Assembly (NCBI RefSeq): GCF_018500185.1
Contig: NZ_JAHBGI010000005.1
Coordinates: forward strand, 308,846 to 370,980
Reading direction: 5' to 3'
Origin: Litoribacter ruber
Lineage (GTDB): Bacteria; Bacteroidota; Bacteroidia; Cytophagales; Cyclobacteriaceae
DNA length: 62,135 nt
Below, piece by piece: positions 34,801-42,987 of the stretch. The position numbers were made by a program, and so were the translations under genes. The notes beneath the pieces were generated by a model that worked only from the letters and a program-made list of their open reading frames with translations, was not told the origin of the DNA and ran no database searches. Numbering within the stretch: the first letter of the stretch is position 1; each line of letters opens with the position of its first letter.

Positions 34801-35796
34801 ATGACCCTAAACGGAATTGAAATGACGTCAAAAGGAAAAATTGAAAATCAGTTTTTAACCCTGCTGGATGCAGAGGAGGGAAATGGTGAAGTAACAGGAT
34901 ACACCATCAACCCCTTTTTCAAAGAGAGAAAAGGGGAAAGTGCTCAATTTTATGAATACCTTTCAGAGAAAATCTATTTTGCCCATTGGAGTACAATAAA
35001 GGGGTTGGAAAGTCCTATGCTCACCTATCCCCATCCCAATTATGTTCAGTTAAATTTCTGCCTTAAGGGGCATATAGATTATGTAGATCATACTGGCCTA
35101 GAGGTGTTCAGTAATACCAAAGGTTTCCAAAACATCTTATACAAAGGTCTTGAAGAGCTCAATGTTCGGATTGTCGATCCTGCCGAATTGTTGATAATAT
35201 ACTTGAGAAAGGATTTTTTCCTTGACTATAGCCATTTGGACCATAATAATGGGGAGGCCTTTTGGAAGAATGTCAGTTTGAAAAAATATGCTTCCCTCTC
35301 CAGACGCAACTTACCCATAAGCAATAGGATGGCCTCTATTATTCAACTGCTGATCAATAGCCAAGAGTGTGATGGGTTTAAAAAGAATTTGGTGGACGCT
35401 AGAATAATCGAATTACTCACCCTTCAATTGGATGCCTTTCAGCGCAGCATGATTCTACAGGCTGGGACTACTCTCAAAGATGAAGAAATAACCCAGATGG
35501 AGGAAGCCAGAACTTGCCTGATTTCCCGATTGGATATTTCCATCACCCTGAAAGAACTTGCCCACCAAGTCGGCACCAATGAATTTAACCTGAAAAAGCA
35601 TTTTAAAATGGTGTTTGGCAAAACCGTGTTTGCCTATTTATTTGAATATAAAATGGAGAAGGCCCACGATAAGCTCATTCAAACCTCTGCTCCCATCGCA
35701 GAAATTGCTTTGGAATTGGGTTATAAGCACGCTACGCATTTCTCGGCTGCTTTCAAAAGGCACTATGGTTATTTACCAAAAGAACTGAGGCTTTAA
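34801..35796 (+). CDS. AraC family transcriptional regulator
   Basis: The 331-residue protein has an N-terminal ligand or dimer region of about 220 residues and a C-terminal AraC double helix-turn-helix from about 230. The HTH region has ITLKELAHQVGTNEFNLKKH for the first helix pair and a family signature ending IAEIALELGYKHATHFSAAF with KRHYGYLPKEL. Being divergent from the SusC operon with about 75 bases between starts, it is probably that operon's activator. PchR-like AraC proteins respond to ferric siderophores and share this layout; whether this is one cannot be decided by eye. An internal ATG at 34822 is an alternative start. Confidence 0.88.
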   Translation: MTLNGIEMTSKGKIENQFLTLLDAEEGNGEVTGYTINPFFKERKGESAQFYEYLSEKIYFAHWSTIKGLESPMLTYPHPNYVQLNFCLKGHIDYVDHTGLEVFSNTKGFQNILYKGLEELNVRIVDPAELLIIYLRKDFFLDYSHLDHNNGEAFWKNVSLKKYASLSRRNLPISNRMASIIQLLINSQECDGFKKNLVDARIIELLTLQLDAFQRSMILQAGTTLKDEEITQMEEARTCLISRLDISITLKELAHQVGTNEFNLKKHFKMVFGKTVFAYLFEYKMEKAHDKLIQTSAPIAEIALELGYKHATHFSAAFKRHYGYLPKELRL

Positions 35797-36130
35797 CATT
35801 CACCGCGAAGACATCAAAGTAAACTTAACAGTATTAATAATTGGTACCAAGTACAACGTACCAAGTACCAGGTACACAGTACGACTATGCGCTTTGAGGA
35901 GCAATTTTGAGGCCTTTCGAATATACAAAGTTCTTACTTTCGTGTCCCTCCTTCAGAACTACGCTCTTCAGATGGGGTGTATTAATTTGGCGATTTTTCG
36001 GCGAAGAAGAAACTCCGTGAAACTCTGTGAAAAACTCCGCGGAACTCAGTGTCCCTTTTCTTTCCGCGAAAAGTTTCCTATTTCTCGCCAAAACTCTCTT
36101 TGCCTCTGTACCTCTGCGGTTAACCCACAC
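35797..36130. repeat. Gene-free spacer filled with dispersed repeats
   Basis: These 334 bases between the AraC-type gene and pyrD hold no gene. They contain a CACCGCGAAGACATCAAAG word resembling 28809-28834 and the GTACNNN array at 35844-35885. From about 36011 there is a run of roughly 10-12-base units such as AACTCCGTGA and AACTCTGTGA, followed by TGCCTCTGTACCTCTGCGG. These words look like widespread intergenic repeats of unknown role. Confidence 0.6.
35844..35885. repeat. 7-bp periodic array, GTACNNN family (longest copy)
   Basis: Six consecutive heptamers each begin with GTAC (for example GTACCAA, GTACAAC). The last three positions vary but the period is exact, and GTACCAA appears twice. 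Confidence 0.8.
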
Positions 36131-37222
36131 TCAGCCTGTAGCCGGGATGAATACTGAGGCGGATTTCTTCTCGGCCCTGGAGGCGTAAGCGGCGCAGATG
36201 TCTTTCATCAAATGCGGGCCTTCGAAAATCATCCCGGTGATCAGCTGAAGCAGGTCAGCACCGGCATCGAGCTTTTCCATGGCATCCTCCACGGTGAGTA
36301 TTCCCCCACAGCCTATGATCGTAAAGCGGTCACCCCAATAGTTTTTGGTTTGCCGGATCAAGTCAGTAGACAATCTCTGGCAGAGCTTACCGCTCAACCC
36401 ACCTCTGTATTCAGTAGGTGCCTCTTCTTGGAAATCCGCATCCGAATAGTTTTTATTTAGATTTCCTATCACCACGCCATGCACACCAGCCTTGTCCAGC
36501 ACATGCAGCAGCTCATTGAATTCCTCCCAAGGCTGATTGATGGGCATTTTTGCATATACAGGCTTGTCATGCTCCACCTCCATCAGTCTGTCGAGCAACT
36601 TTTCCAGCCTTTGAGGTTCTGCAAAATTTTCACCTCCATGCACATTCGGGCAGGAGATGTTGATGGTATAAAAGTCGCCCATGTTTTCCTCCGCCAATCG
36701 GGAAAGACTGTAATGATAATCCTCAATCCCCCCTTCAAATGTGGATCCACCGGGATCATTGGTCTTGGCAATGCTGATACCCCAGACAAAACCTTCCGGC
36801 TTGGTGGTGTTTTTCAGCCTTGCGATGATCCTGTCTACCCCTTGGTTTTTGAGCCCTTTATAAACCACTAGTGACTTGGATTTGATCATCCTTTTAAGTC
36901 TGGGTTTGGGGTTGCCTTCACATGGTCTGGCCGTCACCGAACCTATTTCATCTCCTCCAAAGGACAGACAATCCAGCACATGGGCCAGCTGCCCGTTGTA
37001 GTCAAAGCCTGCTGCCAGCATCACGGGGGACTTATAAGTAATCCCATCCACGGTGATCTCAATGTCCTTTTCTGTATATTTATACATCAGGCCCAGCAAG
37101 ATTCTTCCAGCCTGAAACTTCCCCATATTGGCTCCAAGAACCACAAAGGCATCGTGGACCACCTCGGGATCAATTTTAAAAAGAATTGGCTTGAGGACAT
37201 TTTTATAAAGAAATCTGATCAT
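36131..37222 (-). CDS. pyrD: Quinone-type dihydroorotate dehydrogenase (divergent)
   Basis: The start at 37222 (MIRFLYKNVLKPILFKIDPE) gives a normal 363-residue class 2 protein with the N-terminal membrane-contact helices; codons further upstream are not coding-like. It oxidises dihydroorotate in pyrimidine synthesis, passing electrons to quinone. FMN-site motifs are visible: AAGFDYNGQL, GSVTARPCEGNPKPR, RGGLSGKLCQRLSTD and the phosphate-binding IIGCGGILTVEDAMEKLDAGA. The active-site loop reads NISCPNVHGGENF, with Cys where class 2 enzymes have Ser, so the catalytic base is class 1-like. It may be a paralogue rather than the main PyrD. No other pyr genes are nearby. Confidence 0.8.
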   Translation of the reverse strand: MIRFLYKNVLKPILFKIDPEVVHDAFVVLGANMGKFQAGRILLGLMYKYTEKDIEITVDGITYKSPVMLAAGFDYNGQLAHVLDCLSFGGDEIGSVTARPCEGNPKPRLKRMIKSKSLVVYKGLKNQGVDRIIARLKNTTKPEGFVWGISIAKTNDPGGSTFEGGIEDYHYSLSRLAEENMGDFYTINISCPNVHGGENFAEPQRLEKLLDRLMEVEHDKPVYAKMPINQPWEEFNELLHVLDKAGVHGVVIGNLNKNYSDADFQEEAPTEYRGGLSGKLCQRLSTDLIRQTKNYWGDRFTIIGCGGILTVEDAMEKLDAGADLLQLITGMIFEGPHLMKDICAAYASRAEKKSASVFIPATG

Positions 37223-37400
37223 GGCTTTGTGGTTTTTGGTGTAGCTAAATTTACAAAAAAGGGAAGGGGTTTGAAAATTCTTTTCCATCAACTTTTCTCC
37301 TAAAATGATAATAAAAACATCACTATTAAAAAATAATTTATTATTATTACTTTTAGTTATTGATCCTGACTTTTTGTCTTTCAATTTAAATTCCTCCCTT

Positions 37401-38777
37401 ATGAAAAGATTCTTACTTTTACCTACTGCTTTGATTGCCATAGGCTTTGCTGCCTGCGAACCTTCTGATGACAGACCTATTGTAAATGAAGGGATGGAAT
37501 TAAAAATGGACAAACAGGCTGTTTGCTTAGACGACATCACAACCTTGACATTAACCTTGGGGGACTCTGTAGTCAGTCCTAGTAGGATAAAATATGAAAT
37601 CAGCCCTCCAGTAGGATCCATAAATGAACAGGGCCAATATATCGCCCCCGGTGATCTTCCAAGTAACACGGAAGTAACAATCACCGCCCGACCAGACTTT
37701 GTGATAGGATCAACCTCCCAATCTATCTTAGTCGAAAATGCCCGTTTAGAAGACTACATTACTACTCTGGAGCCTTGGACAAATGTAAGAAACAATTCCT
37801 ACTTTATTATAAAAGAGAAAGTAGAGGACGGATATGTCATGCTAAAGGAGCAGGACGACGAGTTTCAGGTTTTAAAGTTCAACAACGCAGGTCAGCTAGC
37901 TTGGGTGACAAGTTTTGGAGAAGGTTACCCTTGGAGTTTGAGCGTAAGAAACAACCAGATCTTTGTCGCCGGCATTCAAGACAATGTAACCAAGGTATTC
38001 AAACTGGATCGGGACGGAAACCAACTTTGGGAATATCAGACTTCCACGCTAAGGCGAGTACAAGCGATCACCGTAAATGATCGCGGGGAATCATATTTGT
38101 TTACATATATTCAACAGCCTTTTACCAATTATCTCATCAAATTAGATAATCAAGGGAATGAGATTGAGGATACTATCTTGGAAAGAAATATTCGGCAAGC
38201 AAAATTTAACTCTGAAAATGATTTAATAATCAACTTCCGATTTGATAACCAGTCCATTATTAGTAAGACAGATTCCAACCTTAATACGATTTGGGAAACT
38301 CCATATGCAACCGCCTCTAACGGAAGCTGGATTGATCTAAATTCAAACAACGATATAATAATTGGTAATAGTGCTGAGGGAAGGTTTACCTTGAAAAAAA
38401 TTACCACAGACGGAAATATGGCCTATGAAGGTGAATACAATATTGCAGAGGAAACTGAAAGTGGATATAGACCTCAAATTTCAATCATGGACATTACAGC
38501 CCTTGAGAATGGCGAGGTGCTTCTTGCGGGAAATCAATCTATGAAACCCATAGCTTTTCTTGTTGACAATACCGGGCAAATTAAGTGGGATTGGAAAAGT
38601 GAAAATGAACAAAGGCCCTTAAATTCAATTGGCTGGTCGGCATTCCCCATCGAAACAGGTTATGTGTTTCTGGCTACTTACCCCCGTATAGAAGGAAATA
38701 TTGGATTTATGGAAATGAGATCAATTTTAATGAGAGCTGACGGAACCTTAAACCCCTGTGCCCAGGCCAATTCCTAA
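37401..38777 (+). CDS. Lipoprotein with beta-propeller-like repeats
   Basis: The start at 37401 gives a good lipoprotein signal, MKRFLLLPTALIAIGFAAC; upstream in-frame codons are AT-rich and not coding-like. The 458-residue product has an N-terminal Ig-like part (LTLTLGDSVVSPSRIKYEIS) and then repeated blades with the pattern Q/G-L-x-W and F-K-L-D-R-D-G-N-Q-L-W-E-Y, as in PQQ-type or delta-60 propellers. It is likely surface or periplasmic, with unknown ligand. Its stop codon overlaps the convergent glycosylase gene by 4 bases. Base composition is AT-richer than its neighbours, which hints at a later arrival. Confidence 0.65.
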   Translation: MKRFLLLPTALIAIGFAACEPSDDRPIVNEGMELKMDKQAVCLDDITTLTLTLGDSVVSPSRIKYEISPPVGSINEQGQYIAPGDLPSNTEVTITARPDFVIGSTSQSILVENARLEDYITTLEPWTNVRNNSYFIIKEKVEDGYVMLKEQDDEFQVLKFNNAGQLAWVTSFGEGYPWSLSVRNNQIFVAGIQDNVTKVFKLDRDGNQLWEYQTSTLRRVQAITVNDRGESYLFTYIQQPFTNYLIKLDNQGNEIEDTILERNIRQAKFNSENDLIINFRFDNQSIISKTDSNLNTIWETPYATASNGSWIDLNSNNDIIIGNSAEGRFTLKKITTDGNMAYEGEYNIAEETESGYRPQISIMDITALENGEVLLAGNQSMKPIAFLVDNTGQIKWDWKSENEQRPLNSIGWSAFPIETGYVFLATYPRIEGNIGFMEMRSILMRADGTLNPCAQANS

Positions 38778-39355
38778 ATATTCTCGAAAAGTATCTGACG
38801 AACCTTTTCCCTCAACACTGGTACCACATCTGACTCAAACCAGGGGTTCTTTTTGCGCCAGATTAAATTTCTGGGGGAAGGGTGAACCAAAGGGAAATAT
38901 ATAGGTAAGTATTGCTCAAAGTTCCTAACTGTAGCGGTGAGTGTTTTTTCGGCAGATTTACCTAAATAGAATTTTTGAGCATAGGCACCTATCAAAAGGG
39001 TAAGCTTTATATGGGGAGTTTTTTCCAGCACCCTGCCATGCCATACCGGAGCACATTCAGGTCGGGGAGGCAAGTCACCTCCCCGGCCCCGGCCCGGATA
39101 ACATAAACCCATGGGCAAGATCCCAAACTTTTTAGTATCATAAAACTCCTCTTCATTCACCCCTAGCCATCTCCTGAGCTCTTTTCCGCTGGCATCGTCC
39201 CAAGGCACTCCGGAAGCATGAACTTTTGTCCCGGGAGCTTGTCCCACGATCAGGATCCTGCTTTTAGGACTGATACTCAACACCGGCCGAGGCCCTAATG
39301 GGAGGTGACCTTCACAAATAGTGCACGACCTGATTTCGGTAAGAAGTCTTTTCAT
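38774..39355 (-). CDS. Uracil-DNA glycosylase family protein, four-cysteine type
   Basis: The 193-residue protein belongs to the COG1573 glycosylases, which remove uracil from DNA. Motif 1 appears as VGQAPG (about 37-42), and a late HPSPRN is motif 2. Cys11, Cys14, Cys85 and Cys101 have the spacing of the [4Fe-4S] ligands of family 4 enzymes (CxxC, then two cysteines 16 apart), so it probably binds an iron-sulfur cluster. A main UDG (Ung) would be elsewhere in the genome. It ends 4 bases into the convergent lipoprotein gene. Exact base preference is not readable. Confidence 0.78.
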   Translation of the reverse strand: MKRLLTEIRSCTICEGHLPLGPRPVLSISPKSRILIVGQAPGTKVHASGVPWDDASGKELRRWLGVNEEEFYDTKKFGILPMGLCYPGRGRGGDLPPRPECAPVWHGRVLEKTPHIKLTLLIGAYAQKFYLGKSAEKTLTATVRNFEQYLPIYFPLVHPSPRNLIWRKKNPWFESDVVPVLREKVRQILFENI

Positions 39356-39398
39356 GGGATGGACGGATCATTGTTTCCATCCACATTACATTCAATTG

Positions 39399-40799
39399 TC
39401 ACACCATTTTGACTTCACTCGCCAATTTCTGAAGACTGTCTTTGGCATCTCCAAAGAGCATACGGGTTTTGGGGTAGAAAAACAATTCATTTTCAATTCC
39501 TGCATATCCGGCCGCCATGCCTCTTTTGAGAATGACCACTGTTTTGGCCTTGTCGACTTCCAAAATGGGCATTCCATAAATGGGAGAAGTCGAATCATTT
39601 TTGGCTGCGGGATTGACCACATCATTGGCACCGATCACTACAACTACGTCGGTATTGGCTAGGCGGGGATTGATTTCATCCATTTCCTGAAGGCGCTCAT
39701 ATGGCACATCAGCCTCGGCAAGCAACACGTTCATGTGTCCAGGCATCCTTCCTGCTACGGGATGGATGGCGTAATTTACCTCCACGCCTTTTTCCTCAAG
39801 CAGTTTTTCAAGTTCATGACAGATATGCTGCGCCTGGGCCACGGCAAGACCATAGCCGGGTACAATAACAATGTTTTGGGAGTAAGATAACAGTACTGCC
39901 ATATCGGAAATACTGATCTCCCTTACCGTCTGGTCGCCTTCAGCAGATTTGGCTCCTGCTCCCCCAGCAGAACCAAATGCCCCGAGCAGCACATTGGTCA
40001 GAGAGCGGTTCATAGCCTTACACATCAAAATGGTCAGTATCGTACCTGCCGATCCCACGAGTATCCCGCCGGTAAGCATGGCTTTGTTGCCATACAGGAA
40101 ACCACCGAATGCGGCTGCCATACCTGTAAAAGAGTTGAGCAAGGAAATTACCACCGGCATATCCGCACCCCCGATGGGCATTACAAACAGCACCCCGTAA
40201 ACCAGTGCAATCACAAAAAGTCCATAAAACAAGACCGGATACGCCGCTCCAAACAGCTGGTATATAATCAAACCTACTAGGACCAACAACAGCATCATGT
40301 TTGCCGCCTGATTGAACGGTAGCGTCTTATCCTTAATCTTACCTTCCAGCTTGCCATAGGCGATCATGGACCCACTAAAGGACACGCTACCTATCACCAG
40401 CCCTAGCAACATGACCAGTAGTGCCCCATCAAAACCTGCCGTGGCAATCGGATGTTGCTGGTATTCAATTATAGCAATCAGGGCCGCACAGGCTCCCCCC
40501 ATCCCGTTGAAGAAAGAAACCATTTGGGGCATGGCTGTCATCTGTACTCTCTTGGCCATCACAGTACCTATTACAGTTCCCAAAGCCAACCCAAAAAGGA
40601 TCAGCCCATAGTTGAAGAGCTTGTTTGGATCGTAGCTTTGGTAAAGACCCAGGGTCGCAATGATGGCCAGAAGCATTCCGGCTGCAGCAATCAGGTTTCC
40701 CCTACGGGCAGAATCCGGATGGCTCAACATTTTGAGACCAATCACAAAAGTCAGGGAGGCCACCAAATAGGTGATTTCCAGTATAGGTAGGCTCATCAT
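39399..40799 (-). CDS. pntB: NAD(P) transhydrogenase, beta subunit
   Basis: The 466-residue protein has about nine membrane helices (residues 1-265), then the soluble NADP(H)-binding domain III with IVPGYGLAVAQAQH (about 305), PVAGRMPGHMNVLLAEA and GANDVVNPAAKNDSTSPIYG near 395, all family signatures. It forms the proton channel and NADP site of the transhydrogenase that makes NADPH from NADH using proton-motive force. It is the last gene of a three-gene operon and overlaps pntAb by 4 bases. Confidence 0.95.
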   Translation of the reverse strand: MMSLPILEITYLVASLTFVIGLKMLSHPDSARRGNLIAAAGMLLAIIATLGLYQSYDPNKLFNYGLILFGLALGTVIGTVMAKRVQMTAMPQMVSFFNGMGGACAALIAIIEYQQHPIATAGFDGALLVMLLGLVIGSVSFSGSMIAYGKLEGKIKDKTLPFNQAANMMLLLVLVGLIIYQLFGAAYPVLFYGLFVIALVYGVLFVMPIGGADMPVVISLLNSFTGMAAAFGGFLYGNKAMLTGGILVGSAGTILTILMCKAMNRSLTNVLLGAFGSAGGAGAKSAEGDQTVREISISDMAVLLSYSQNIVIVPGYGLAVAQAQHICHELEKLLEEKGVEVNYAIHPVAGRMPGHMNVLLAEADVPYERLQEMDEINPRLANTDVVVVIGANDVVNPAAKNDSTSPIYGMPILEVDKAKTVVILKRGMAAGYAGIENELFFYPKTRMLFGDAKDSLQKLASEVKMV

Positions 40800-41113
40800 G
40801 ACTTCTTCGGTTTTTTCTTGAACATCTCCAACATCCTATCGGTGACCACAAATCCTCCCACAACATTCAGCATCCCCATCACCACGGCTAGAAAACCAAT
40901 TGAAAGAGCTGCATAATTGTCAGGGGAAGCATGTAGCATCACGATAATGGCGCCTACTACCACTACGCCGTGGATGGCGTTGGCCCCTGACATAAGTGGA
41001 GTGTGTAAAATTGCCGGAACATTGGATATTACCTCCACCCCAAGCAGAATCGCCAGAAGGAGGAAATAGATCATTTCCATGTTGGCCGAAAGATAAAGTA
41101 AGATTTGGTCCAT
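40796..41113 (-). CDS. pntAb: NAD(P) transhydrogenase, alpha subunit part 2 (membrane)
   Basis: This 105-residue protein is the separate membrane part of the split alpha subunit, with three or four helices: MIYFLLLAILLGVEVISNVP, then TPLMSGANAIHGVVVVGA, a strongly conserved segment. In enterobacteria it is fused to the catalytic part. Here, as in many Bacteroidota and alphaproteobacteria, it is a small independent gene. It lies 2 bases after pntAa and overlaps pntB. Confidence 0.93.
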   Translation of the reverse strand: MDQILLYLSANMEMIYFLLLAILLGVEVISNVPAILHTPLMSGANAIHGVVVVGAIIVMLHASPDNYAALSIGFLAVVMGMLNVVGGFVVTDRMLEMFKKKPKKS

Positions 41114-41115
41114 GG

Positions 41116-42240
41116 TTAGGTATTTATGAGTTGTGCGATTCTTGGGCTCACAGCCTCACCCTGATGGCACACGCAGGTGCCGGCCACGATATCGTCTTCA
41201 AAATTCAGGTTGAGCTGCCCATCTTTTATAATCAGTTTAAGGAAATTCAGGTAATTTTTGCCGTACATTTTGCTGGCATCCTGGGGAAGGGTTCCAGCAA
41301 GGTTATCCACCCCGACTACCCGCACGCCATTCACTTCGACCGTTTGCGCCGGCTGTGTGAGCGCACAGTTGCCGCCAGAAGATGCAGCCAAGTCGATGAT
41401 GACCGAGCCCGGCTTCATCGCCAAGACAGTTCGCTCTTCTACCAGCAAAGGAGCCTTTCGGCCGGGAATCTGGGCGGTAGTGATGATAATATCGGATTTT
41501 GAAGCCTGCTCGTGGATGGCCTCTTTTTGGCGGTTGAGAAAATCCTCATCCTGTTCCACGGCATATCCTCCAGCGCCTTTGTCCTCTTTGGCCCCTTCTA
41601 CTTCTACAAATTTTGCCCCCAGGGAAAGTACTTCCTCCTTGGCGGCAGCGCGTACATCAAATGCAAATACGGTAGCACCGAGCCTTCTGGAGGTGGCGAT
41701 CGCCTGCAGACCAGCAACCCCTGCGCCCAAAATCAGCACCCTGGCCGGGGAGATGCTTCCCGCGGCCGTCATAAACATGGGGAAAAACCTGGGCAAAAGA
41801 TTGGCAGCCATCAATACAGCCTTATATCCAATTACCGTAGCCATGGAGGATAGTACATCCATAGACTGGGCACGGGTGGTCCGCGGCACAAGCTCCATAC
41901 TAAAGGCTGTCCTTTGATTTTGAATTAGGTACTGAGTGAATTCTTGATTGAAAAGCGCATTAAACTGCCCCAAAAAAACCGCCTCAGGCTTCATACGGCC
42001 TACCTCCTCCAAGGATGGCGGATTGATGGCCAGCACCATATCGGAAGCCTGCAAAATCTCGAGCCTACTTTTCATTTCAGCACCTGCTTCTTGATACAGC
42101 GGGTCCGGGGAATAGGATTTCGCCCCTGCCCCATACTCCACTAACACCGAAACGCCCCAAGAAATCAGGTTTTTCACCGAGTCGGGCAAAAGTGCCACTC
42201 GCGATTCCCCAACCGGTTCTTTTAATATTCCAATTATCAT
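41116..42240 (-). CDS. pntAa: NAD(P) transhydrogenase, alpha subunit part 1 (NAD-binding)
   Basis: The 374-residue cytosolic domain I binds NAD(H). It starts MIIGILKEPVGESRVALLPD, matching the alanine dehydrogenase/PntA family. The Rossmann loop reads VLILGAGVAGLQAIATSRRLG (about 168-188), and the mobile-loop region follows ASKSDIIITTAQIPGRKAP. It supplies the hydride-donor side of the enzyme. It is the first gene of the pntAa-pntAb-pntB operon, and the 218 bases upstream probably contain its promoter. Confidence 0.93.
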   Translation of the reverse strand: MIIGILKEPVGESRVALLPDSVKNLISWGVSVLVEYGAGAKSYSPDPLYQEAGAEMKSRLEILQASDMVLAINPPSLEEVGRMKPEAVFLGQFNALFNQEFTQYLIQNQRTAFSMELVPRTTRAQSMDVLSSMATVIGYKAVLMAANLLPRFFPMFMTAAGSISPARVLILGAGVAGLQAIATSRRLGATVFAFDVRAAAKEEVLSLGAKFVEVEGAKEDKGAGGYAVEQDEDFLNRQKEAIHEQASKSDIIITTAQIPGRKAPLLVEERTVLAMKPGSVIIDLAASSGGNCALTQPAQTVEVNGVRVVGVDNLAGTLPQDASKMYGKNYLNFLKLIIKDGQLNLNFEDDIVAGTCVCHQGEAVSPRIAQLINT

Positions 42241-42458
42241 AAACTATTTCACGGTTAAAAACGACCAATATCCTGTTATCATCACCTTAAAATATAAAAT
42301 TATACGGAATAAAACTCGCTTCCGCATTGATAATATCAGTTTACAATGAATTCCCCAAACAAAATGAGTTTTAGCACACTTATATATAAGTATAGTCATG
42401 TAAACAACTGAAGTCTATCCGAGTTATACCTTGTACTACCAATTAAACTACTATTCAA

Positions 42459-42914
42459 ATGCATAACCAGAATAACGAAATTTTGAAGCACCTGCATGAG
42501 CTCCTCCAGACGAATGAGGACTCCATTAAAGGTTACAAGGATGCTGCTGACCATTTGAAGGAAGGTGAGCTCAGCACCATTTTTTATAGGTTTTCCCAGC
42601 AAAGGGCTCTATTCAAGGAGGAGCTGAAAAAATGCATCCGGGAACTTGGAGGAGATGAAAGTGAACATACAGACTTTAGCCATGAAGTCCACCGGTTATG
42701 GATGGATTTTAAGTCGGGTCTGAACGGAAGTGACACCGAAAAAATCATTGAGGATTGCAAAAAGGCCGACAAGCAGGCGGCAGGCAGTTACGAAAAAGCC
42801 TTAAAGGCCGATCCTCCAGCTTATGTAAAAGAGATTATTGCCAACCAGCACCGCATGATCAAAGGCGCCGAAGTACAGCTGGATGAATTTAAAAAACACC
42901 CCGAAGGAAGATAA
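42459..42914 (+). CDS. PA2169 family four-helix-bundle protein (DUF2383)
   Basis: The 151-residue cytosolic protein is almost all alpha-helical, with heptad-like leucine and glutamate patterns. ILKHLHELLQTNEDSIKGYK opens helix 1, and a helix with RALFKEELKKCIRELGGD follows; glutamates and histidines are placed as in ferritin-like bundles. This matches the PA2169/DUF2383 family, small stress-associated proteins often found near environmental-response genes. No metal or ligand is proven. It is monocistronic, ending at a strong terminator. Confidence 0.8.
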   Translation: MHNQNNEILKHLHELLQTNEDSIKGYKDAADHLKEGELSTIFYRFSQQRALFKEELKKCIRELGGDESEHTDFSHEVHRLWMDFKSGLNGSDTEKIIEDCKKADKQAAGSYEKALKADPPAYVKEIIANQHRMIKGAEVQLDEFKKHPEGR

Positions 42915-42927
42915 GTTTACTAAAAAT

Positions 42928-42962
42928 AAAAAAGCCCTGGAGTAGTTATCCAGGGCTTTTTT
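42928..42962. terminator. Strong bidirectional terminator
   Basis: AAAAAAGCCCTGGA at 42928-42941 pairs with 42949-42962 (14 bp) around a 7-base loop, with T-runs on both strands. It separates the PA2169-like gene (+) from the convergent lipoprotein gene (-). Confidence 0.88.
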
Positions 42963-42987
42963 ATTTGCTTTAAGATGAATTACTGGC

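Noticed and set aside
36131-37684. Longer version of the dihydroorotate dehydrogenase starting at 37684
   Set aside because: The extra 154 codons overlap the upstream lipoprotein gene on the other strand and have no family likeness; the start at 37222 gives a standard N-terminus.
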